In this document: positions 1-4,295 of the stretch, in pieces
Layout of the letters: each line of letters begins with the position of its first letter
How positions within the stretch are numbered: the stretch's first letter is position 1
NCBI GenBank assembly: GCA_028683025.1
Contig: JAJRAB010000082.1
Coordinates: 1 to 5,535, forward strand
Direction: 5' to 3'
DNA length: 5,535 nt
Origin: Candidatus Methanomethylicus sp.
Lineage (GTDB): Archaea; Thermoproteota; Methanomethylicia; Methanomethylicales; Methanomethylicaceae
The notes under the pieces: model-generated
What the model was told of the DNA's origin: nothing
Seen by the model: only the letters and a program-made list of their open reading frames with translations
The model's database searches: none
Translations under genes and position numbers: made by a program

Positions 1-4
1 CTAA

Positions 5-12
5 TTTTTTTT
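5..12 (+). terminator. Possible oligo-T terminator of a plus-strand gene to the left
   Basis: A run of eight T lies at the left edge, directly after a TAA at 2-4 that could be a stop codon of a plus-strand gene mostly outside the window. Archaeal termination often needs only such a T-tract. With no view of the upstream gene this is a guess, and T-runs are common in DNA this AT-rich. Confidence 0.2.
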
Positions 13-132
13 ATGGAAACTTTACCCTATAACTGATGGTATTTTTGCAAATAAAAGAAGGATTCGTGGAATAAAAAAAAGAGAGTTGAACTATTTTGTT
101 GGTAAAAAGGGTCTGATTTAAAGTTACTTATT

Positions 133-228
133 ATGAGATTTTGCTATTTATGCGAATTTAAAGGGGTTAGAGTTGTTTCATTCTATCAGTTAAACCATCA
201 AAATTGCCTATATTTTTTTAAAAATTGA
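133..228 (+). CDS. Possible 31-residue ORF with a CCHC zinc-finger-like pattern
   Basis: An ATG at 133 opens a 31-codon frame ending in TGA at 226-228. The peptide starts MRFCYLCEFKG and carries C4, C7, H22 and C25, that is C-x2-C-x14-H-x2-C, which could bind one zinc ion. It has several aromatic residues and a net positive charge. No Shine-Dalgarno sequence precedes the ATG, and the weak AT-rich box near 114-120 is not well placed for a leaderless start. Frames of this length arise often by chance, and the base composition is that of the surrounding intergenic DNA, so the case rests only on the Cys/His spacing. No function is proposed. Confidence 0.13.
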   Translation: MRFCYLCEFKGVRVVSFYQLNHQNCLYFFKN

Positions 229-251
229 CAAGTGAGTTATTCAATTTTGTA

Positions 252-280
252 ACAATTTCGGCAAAATTCTGGCAAATTGT
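252..280. repeat. Inverted repeat ACAATTT-N15-AAATTGT, candidate operator
   Basis: Two perfect 7-base arms, ACAATTT at 252-258 and AAATTGT at 274-280, are centred 22 bp apart, about two helical turns, and end one base before a TATA-like box. Inside and overlapping the right arm is a tandem pair, GGCAAAATT (260-268) and GGCAAATT (271-278). The position is what one would expect for a dimeric regulator acting on the promoter that follows. In such AT-rich DNA it could also be chance. Confidence 0.3.
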
Positions 281-281
281 C

Positions 282-289
282 ATTATAAC
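282..289 (+). promoter_or_regulatory. TATA-like box upstream of the interrupted frame at 309
   Basis: The sequence ATTATAAC lies with its centre about 24 bases before the ATG at 309. That is the usual archaeal distance from TATA box to transcription start, so a transcript would begin at or next to the ATG (leaderless). No Shine-Dalgarno motif is present, which fits a leaderless gene. A purine-rich BRE element is not evident. Confidence 0.3.
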
Positions 290-308
290 TCCTTCGAAAG
301 CAGAAATT

Positions 309-443
309 ATGAGGCGGAAAAATGCAGTCATCATTACATCAATTGCATATTTATTGCTGTTGTTTACTCCTTAGGGTATATCTATTTCCGATTTGACAAA
401 CAGCAACTCAAACAACTCGGTTTTAAGGCGTGCTAATCGCTAG
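309..443 (+). pseudogene. Signal-peptide-like start of an exported protein, interrupted by TAG codons
   Basis: From the ATG at 309 the frame encodes 21 residues shaped like a signal peptide or membrane helix: MRRK, then a hydrophobic stretch (IITSIAYLLLLF), then TP. A TAG follows at 372-374. The same frame then runs on for 22 codons with a Ser/Asn-rich stretch (SDLTNSNSNNSV), typical of the linker behind a cleaved signal, to a second TAG at 441-443. Beyond it the frame stays open into the 3' end of the opposite-strand surface gene. The simplest reading is a decayed or truncated remnant of a secreted protein gene. A real 21-residue membrane peptide, or read-through of TAG as pyrrolysine, are alternatives. 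Pyrrolysine is weakened by the fact that the neighbouring surface gene itself ends in TAG. The parent family is not recognisable. Confidence 0.3.
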
Positions 444-473
444 AAGCAATTGGATGAAGAAAGAAAAATTTCC

Positions 474-482
474 AAAAAAAAA
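474..482 (-). terminator. Oligo-T terminator of the surface-protein gene
   Basis: On the minus strand nine consecutive T lie about 18 bases beyond the TAG stop at 501-503, with further T-rich sequence after them. There is no stem-loop. A bare T-tract just downstream of a stop is the standard archaeal intrinsic termination signal. Confidence 0.6.
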
Positions 483-500
483 GATGAGAAAAAGATGATG

Positions 501-2342
501 CTACTTCTTCTTTCGCATCATCAGCACTACTACAGCGACTAACCCAACCACGGCGACAGCAGCGATTCCTCCCATCATAAGAAGGTTGTTGTCAGCTGTG
601 ACTGGCTGGTTGCCACTCTCCTGTTGTGCAGTTAGGGTGATGGTGTTGGATGCGGATCCGAAATAGGCATCATTGCCATCCCAAGAGCAGTAAAAGGAGT
701 AATCACCGGGCAGGGAGAGAGTAGTCTGGGCAGAGTAGGCGCCGGAAGTCATCGTAGTGTTCGTCACCAAGCCATAGGCAGATCCGTTATAGGACTTGTA
801 TATGGAGATGGTCCCGTTGATTGCCTGGGAAAGCTGTCCGCTCAGGGTTACGGTTGAACCTGCGGTTACATTGGCAGAGGGTGACTGAATCGTGATTGCT
901 GAGGATTGCCTAGGTGGAGCCCCTGAATTCACGATCCTTCCCTTCAGGATACCCGTAGGAATCCAGTTCAACGTGATGTTCAGTGGGGTAGTGGAATTGG
1001 AATCGACGTGCACAGAGCTCAAAGTCGTTACATTGAACGCCTTTTTGGTGGCGGTAACGTTAATGTCTGAAGAGAAAACGTCCTGGGGTAGCTTTACAAC
1101 AAGTTGGTATTTCCCGTCTCCGTCAGATTGAGTAGAATAGGACTCGGAGGCTATGGTTGCATAGGCCACAGGGTTGCCATAGTTATCCACAATCCTGCCT
1201 TCAATGAAAGCAGCGGTTGAGCCATTAAAAGGGACTATAAAGTTTACGCCAGATGTTTCCATGGTTTCAGTCAGTGTCACATTCTGGTTCACATAGAGGT
1301 AATCATAGGGAGATATGGTGTACGTTCCATTGTATAGGTAGGAGGTAATGCGGTAGTTGCCATAATTATCGGCGTAGCCAACGCAGCTTATAGTGTCATT
1401 TAGCATCCTAGCATAGACCATTATGCTGGGCACTGGGTAACCATTGGGGTAAGTAACTTTCCCTGAAAGGATTGCCGAAGGAGTCACTGTGAAGTTGACG
1501 CCTGTAATTTCCTGGCCTTCAGTAGCATCGACATAACGTATCGTTTCTTCAGGTTTGGCACCAATATTACTTGCAGAAAGCACTAGCTTGTAGGAGCCAG
1601 TCGGCAGGCAATTGGAGAGGTTATAAAAGCCATTTGCGTCCGTAATGGCGTAATTGTAGAAGGTGTTGTTGTTCCAATAGGCGCTCACGTATTTGTAAGC
1701 ATAGGGGGTCCCATTGATGAATTTAGCGAATCCAGAGATGCAGGCGGAGTAGCCCAGTTGCAGAATGACGTCAGATGTGGATTGGCCGGCTATTGCCTGA
1801 ATGCCATAGGTCCTATTTGCCAAATATCCGCCTGATGTAATATAGGTCTTCCATTGGGGCTGGATCTCGATCCAGTAGGTCCCATTATCGATGCCTGTGC
1901 TGAAAATGAAAGTCCCATCAGTCTGAGTGGTTGTTCCTGAAAAGGACCAGTTTGTTGGCTGGTAGGCGAGGGTTATGGGGTAATTCCTAATGGGTTCACC
2001 ATTGGGACCTATTGACCTCCCCTGGATCAAACCGGAGTTTGTTAGAAGGATGTCACCCATGTCAGTTGTTTCACCAGCGGTGATACGGACGTTTTCAAAT
2101 TTTCCAAAGACATAGCCTCCAGCAATAATTTCGACTGTATAGTTCCCCTCACCAAGTGAACCATTTATTAGGAATGTTCCGTCGCTCCCTGTCAGGACCT
2201 GGGCTTCACCATTTGGCCCATTGACTCTTACTGTAGCCTGGTAAATGGGGGCGATCGCATTGACGGGCAATATGGTCACTGAGAGGACAAGAAATAGAGG
2301 CAGAAGTATAATCATTTTTTTGGCTATTGTTTGGTTTAGCAT
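501..2342 (-). CDS. Exported multi-domain surface protein: carboxypeptidase-regulatory-like repeats, Ig-like domain, C-terminal membrane anchor
   Basis: A 613-residue protein predicted to be secreted and to remain on the outer face of the membrane. Residues 1-29 are a signal peptide: K8/K9, a hydrophobic core, and likely cleavage after VNA. About five beta-sandwich repeats of the carboxypeptidase regulatory/CNA-B-like type follow, roughly at 32-100, 104-196, 200-287, 290-370 and 378-458. Their hallmarks are a G-x-(V/I/A)-x-x-x-NG-x-P opening, a (T/S)D-x-x-G-x-(F/Y) turn (SDGTF, TDGTF, TDANGFY, ADNYGNY, QSDGDGKY) and a G-x-Y strand. A sixth opening (GILKGRIVNSG, 464-474) breaks off into an Ig-like domain at about 481-572, which ends in the usual YSFYCSWDGNDAYFGSASNT pattern. 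Residues 587-609 form one membrane helix before RKKK. I count 21 N-x-S/T sequons outside the signal peptide, so heavy N-glycosylation is likely. C201 and C245 in the third repeat could form a disulfide. No catalytic motif is visible; adhesion, S-layer association or glycan binding are guesses. The ATG at 2342 gives a well-formed signal peptide; M10 is a less likely start. Confidence 0.88.
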   Translation of the reverse strand: MLNQTIAKKMIILLPLFLVLSVTILPVNAIAPIYQATVRVNGPNGEAQVLTGSDGTFLINGSLGEGNYTVEIIAGGYVFGKFENVRITAGETTDMGDILLTNSGLIQGRSIGPNGEPIRNYPITLAYQPTNWSFSGTTTQTDGTFIFSTGIDNGTYWIEIQPQWKTYITSGGYLANRTYGIQAIAGQSTSDVILQLGYSACISGFAKFINGTPYAYKYVSAYWNNNTFYNYAITDANGFYNLSNCLPTGSYKLVLSASNIGAKPEETIRYVDATEGQEITGVNFTVTPSAILSGKVTYPNGYPVPSIMVYARMLNDTISCVGYADNYGNYRITSYLYNGTYTISPYDYLYVNQNVTLTETMETSGVNFIVPFNGSTAAFIEGRIVDNYGNPVAYATIASESYSTQSDGDGKYQLVVKLPQDVFSSDINVTATKKAFNVTTLSSVHVDSNSTTPLNITLNWIPTGILKGRIVNSGAPPRQSSAITIQSPSANVTAGSTVTLSGQLSQAINGTISIYKSYNGSAYGLVTNTTMTSGAYSAQTTLSLPGDYSFYCSWDGNDAYFGSASNTITLTAQQESGNQPVTADNNLLMMGGIAAVAVVGLVAVVVLMMRKKK

Positions 2343-2395
2343 GCCTTTGAATTCTTATCCTTTGCCAATAAGAACCTTTGCAATGTGCTCATTTG

Positions 2396-2412
2396 CTCGA
2401 GGATATATCGAG
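2396..2412. repeat. Inverted repeat CTCGA-N7-TCGAG upstream of the surface-protein gene
   Basis: Perfect 5-base arms at 2396-2400 and 2408-2412 enclose GGATATA, and the centre overlaps the palindrome GATATATC at 2402-2409. It lies 54-70 bases upstream of the surface-protein start. If transcription begins from the TATA box at 2427-2434, the repeat sits on the expected start site near 2404. It could be an operator or a short leader hairpin. Alternatively, GATATATC could itself be a TATA box giving a start near 2378. Confidence 0.3.
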
Positions 2413-2426
2413 ATTAGAATCGGTGG

Positions 2427-2434
2427 TTATAAAA
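2427..2434 (-). promoter_or_regulatory. TATA-like box for the surface-protein gene
   Basis: Read on the minus strand this is TTTTATAA inside TTTTTTTATAACC, close to the archaeal consensus. A start 25 or so bases downstream would lie near 2404 and leave a leader of about 60 bases before the ATG at 2342. The leader has no strong Shine-Dalgarno match; AAAGG a few bases before the ATG is weak. The gene therefore appears to be transcribed separately from the permease to its right. Confidence 0.4.
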
Positions 2435-2473
2435 AAAGATCTAAAATGGATCAAATTGCGAAAAAGTGGAAAT

Positions 2474-2490
2474 AAAAAAAAAGGAAAAAA
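2474..2490 (-). terminator. Double oligo-T terminator of the permease gene
   Basis: On the minus strand, five bases after the TAA stop (2496-2498), come six T, then CC, then nine T. No hairpin is present. This is a strong archaeal-type T-tract and suggests that the permease transcript ends here instead of running into the surface-protein gene. Confidence 0.65.
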
Positions 2491-2495
2491 GGACA

Positions 2496-3896
2496 TTATT
2501 GCACTGGTGGCATCAGTACAATTTTGGATTTTCTGGTGAAGTATAGGTATATGTAAGCGAATACTCCGATGGCGATGTATGACAGGAACAGGGTCCAGCC
2601 AGTTGGCGTCATCCCAAAGGCAGACCAGTAGACGCAGAATCCTGAACCAATGAGTCCCAGTATGCCCATGATAATTCCTCCAGGTGCTTTATAGGGCCTC
2701 TTCCAGTCAGGATACTTCATCCTCAGCCTTATGTACGCAAGCATTGCGCCGAAATAGACGATTGAGATTGCGATCCCCATCAGCACGAAGAGAGTTTGGA
2801 TCCAATCAGTTCCCATGATTAGTATGGCAGGTCCAACACCGATAAGCACACATAAGCTTGCAATGCCGGGCACGCTGAATTTATTGAGCCTTGAAAGGAA
2901 CTTGGGGAAGAGATTTGCCTCGCCCAAGGCGAACCAAAGCCTGCTGAGCGCCAGCCAGAAGCCGTCAACGCATGTCAGCGCAGCAGCCAAGCCGCCCAAC
3001 ACTATGCCTACCCAGCCAACCTGTGCCCACAGCGTTTGGCCGTGTATCAGGAAGATGACTGCAGCAGGATAGTTCAAGGCAGCATCTGAAAGTATGGTAT
3101 CCAGCGGAAAAACCCCTGCCATTGCGGTCAAAGTCACCAAATAGACTGCCCCTGCAGTAAGAACTGAACCCACAACGGGCCATGCCATCTTCTTCGATGG
3201 ATACTTGGACTCCTCTACCATGTTAGCCACGACCTCGAAGCCGAAGTACATGGTTACCATGATACCTGTTGCGAGCAAGAAACCATCCATCCCAAATGCA
3301 AAATAAGGTGAGAAGTTGGCCAGCGAGAATTGCGGTGATATGAACAGGTCTAGACCGTTCCATATCATTCCAGTGATGAAAAGCAGCCAGAATAGAACAT
3401 ACTGGACAGTGGCGCTGAGTTCGAGTTTGTACCAGTTCAGGAGTGCATAGAAGATTGCGAATGCCATGCTGCCCCCAATGAGCACCTCGGTCGTCATTGG
3501 AATTATACCTGCATATTGAAGGATCTGGACAACGCACATTATATTGAAGGCAATTACGGCAAAGTAGGATATGGCTGTGCTCCACATGAATATGAAGGCA
3601 ACGCCAGGTCCAAAAGCATGTCCAATGTAATTGTAGGATCCTCCAGCATAGGGGAGCATTGAAACCATCTCAGAGTAGCAGAAAGCAACAGGGATCATCA
3701 ACATCATTGTAACAGCAAATGCCAGGGAAAGGGATGGGCCAGTGACTGAGAACCAGAATTGGGTCATCACTATCCAAGGACCGAGAATTGTTGCACTCGC
3801 AAGTGCCCAGAGATATGGACCGCTCATGACTTTCTTGAGACCACGATCGACTACACCAGATGTAGTACTTGTAGTAGGATTAGTTGTATTTTCCAT
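2496..3896 (-). CDS. APC-superfamily amino acid permease
   Basis: A 466-residue integral membrane transporter, the usual size for the amino acid-polyamine-organocation superfamily, probably importing an amino acid or related amine by proton or sodium symport or by exchange. In numbering from the GTG at 3905 (subtract 3 for the preferred start) about 12 helices can be drawn near 31-50, 58-75, 100-128, 141-158, 166-184, 206-228, 243-265, 293-326, 346-364, 369-393, 410-430 and 436-456. Family signatures are MLPYAGGSYNYI after TM2, the TM6 segment FGFEVVANMVEESKYPSKKM, the TM8 exit SRLWFALGEANLFPKFLSRL with VPG after it, and YPDWKRPYKAPGG before TM11. Helix 1 reads ATILGPWIV, not the usual G-(S/A/T)-G substrate-backbone motif. 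The substrate cannot be read from sequence. I chose the ATG at 3896 because GGTGA lies five bases before it; the GTG at 3905 falls inside that motif but remains possible. The gene is divergent to the AOR gene. Confidence 0.9.
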   Translation of the reverse strand: MENTTNPTTSTTSGVVDRGLKKVMSGPYLWALASATILGPWIVMTQFWFSVTGPSLSLAFAVTMMLMIPVAFCYSEMVSMLPYAGGSYNYIGHAFGPGVAFIFMWSTAISYFAVIAFNIMCVVQILQYAGIIPMTTEVLIGGSMAFAIFYALLNWYKLELSATVQYVLFWLLFITGMIWNGLDLFISPQFSLANFSPYFAFGMDGFLLATGIMVTMYFGFEVVANMVEESKYPSKKMAWPVVGSVLTAGAVYLVTLTAMAGVFPLDTILSDAALNYPAAVIFLIHGQTLWAQVGWVGIVLGGLAAALTCVDGFWLALSRLWFALGEANLFPKFLSRLNKFSVPGIASLCVLIGVGPAILIMGTDWIQTLFVLMGIAISIVYFGAMLAYIRLRMKYPDWKRPYKAPGGIIMGILGLIGSGFCVYWSAFGMTPTGWTLFLSYIAIGVFAYIYLYFTRKSKIVLMPPVQ

Positions 3897-3901
3897 AACG
3901 G

Positions 3902-3906
3902 TCACC
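3902..3906 (-). promoter_or_regulatory. Shine-Dalgarno motif GGTGA that decides the permease start
   Basis: On the minus strand TGGGTGACCGTTATG contains GGTGA, an exact part of the archaeal anti-SD complement GGAGGTGATC, five bases before the ATG at 3896. The upstream GTG (3905-3903) is part of the motif itself and so makes a poor start if ribosomes bind here. The nearby TATA box argues for a very short leader, which would weaken this reading. Confidence 0.45.
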
Positions 3907-3922
3907 CACTAAGATAAGTAAA

Positions 3923-3930
3923 TTATATAA
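3923..3930 (-). promoter_or_regulatory. TATA-like box for the permease gene
   Basis: TTATATAA is palindromic and lies with its centre about 26 bases before position 3901. Transcription toward the permease would then start near 3900-3903, making the message nearly leaderless. Because the box is palindromic and the region very AT-rich, other boxes farther upstream, which would leave room for the GGTGA motif, cannot be excluded. Confidence 0.4.
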
Positions 3931-3975
3931 TAGATGCATAAATAGGTTTCCAACATTAGGTAAAGTAAATTAAAA

Positions 3976-4076
3976 AAATTGCATAATAAATTTAGTTTTT
4001 TTTAATGCTAACGCGAGTATTTTCCAATATTATTTATTATTAATTATTAACATGCGTTAATTTTTTTATGCAATTT
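3976..4076. repeat. Widely spaced imperfect inverted repeat in the divergent region
   Basis: AAATTGCATAA at 3976-3986 recurs as its exact reverse complement, TTATGCAATTT, at 4066-4076. Between these, TAACGC at 4009-4014 matches GCGTTA at 4054-4059 in the same inverted order. The gap between the two motifs is 22 bases in the left arm and 6 in the right arm. The middle (about 4020-4050) is almost pure A/T. It could be a pair of regulator sites serving the two divergent genes, a looping structure, or chance in AT-rich DNA. Confidence 0.35.
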
Positions 4077-4170
4077 CCATCAATAAACTTTATTTAGTAC
4101 CAATTGAGCGTATGAATTATTTATCTTTTGTTAATATAATAAAAAGTCATATGTGAAGCATTTTTATTAA

Positions 4171-4251
4171 ACTAAATATTGGCATGGCGGGACAGCTGAT
4201 GCTTTCGGTGCCATCATTTCAGGCATCAAAGAAAACGAATATATAGTGTAA
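4171..4251 (+). pseudogene. Possible 3' remnant of a lost plus-strand gene
   Basis: A frame between TAA stops at 4168-4170 and 4249-4251 translates to a 26-codon protein-like stretch that includes HGGTADAFGAIISGIKENEY. It coincides with a local rise in G and C inside otherwise AT-rich DNA, as coding sequence would give here. The GTADAFGA part loosely recalls the G-A-G-D-A-F motif of PfkB-type sugar kinases, but the match is too short to name. Its end overlaps the AOR TATA box, as the tail of a former upstream gene would. A second frame (ATG at 4184, 20 codons, stop TAG at 4244-4246) also exists, and the GC island could instead be a small RNA or chance. Confidence 0.15.
4228..4246 (+). promoter_or_regulatory. 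BRE/TATA promoter element of the AOR gene
   Basis: A purine-rich stretch AAAGAAAACGA (4228-4238), resembling a TFB-recognition element, runs into the TATA-like box ATATATAG (4239-4246). Transcription would start near 4267-4270, leaving a leader of about 26-29 bases. The leader contains GGTGGG at 4272-4277, a weak Shine-Dalgarno candidate. Confidence 0.45.
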
Positions 4252-4295
4252 TTTTACAATCAATCGCCGTTGGTGGGCATTTCCAATTGAGTACT

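Larger units (their letters stand above)
1..500. other. AT-rich intergenic stretch without a convincing intact gene
   Basis: This stretch is much richer in A and T than the coding regions to its right and has no long open frame on either strand. What can be picked out is listed separately: a T-tract at 5-12, a 31-codon ORF at 133-228, an inverted repeat at 252-280, a TATA-like box at 282-289, a signal-peptide-like frame interrupted by TAG codons from 309, and the terminator of the minus-strand surface-protein gene at 474-482. The remainder, including the A-run at 73-80 and T-run at 213-219, shows nothing I can assign. The left part may be the promoter or tail of a gene outside the window. Confidence 0.6.
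3897..4295. other. Divergent intergenic region between permease and AOR genes
   Basis: About 400 bases separate the two divergent starts. The left three quarters is extremely AT-rich, with no frame longer than some 15 codons that looks real. It contains three copies of TGCATAA (3935-3941 and 3980-3986 on plus, 4066-4072 on minus) and an imperfect long inverted repeat, listed separately. From about 4181 to 4230 the composition changes to a GC-richer island, followed by the AOR promoter. The region probably carries regulatory sites for both genes. Confidence 0.5.

Noticed and set aside
309..443. Firm call of a pyrrolysine-containing protein
   Set aside because: The surface gene ends in TAG exactly after its lysine tail, so TAG works as a normal stop here, and no pyl gene is in the window.
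892..1131. Plus-strand 79-codon open frame inside the surface-protein gene
   Set aside because: It lies wholly antisense to a well-supported gene with clear domain structure, and its translation shows no recognisable features.
2245..2475. Plus-strand 76-codon open frame overlapping the surface-gene start and its promoter
   Set aside because: Half of it is antisense to the signal peptide region and the rest crosses promoter sequence; the translation is not protein-like.
3223..3585. Minus-strand 120-codon frame within the permease gene
   Set aside because: It is a shifted frame of the same strand as the permease, whose helices and family motifs are continuous through this region.
4100..4291. 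Direct repeat CCAATTGAG at 4100-4108 and 4283-4291, each followed closely by an ATG
   Set aside because: The first ATG opens only a 14-codon frame, the repeat is short and half palindromic (CAATTG), and one such match is expected fairly often in AT-rich DNA of this length.
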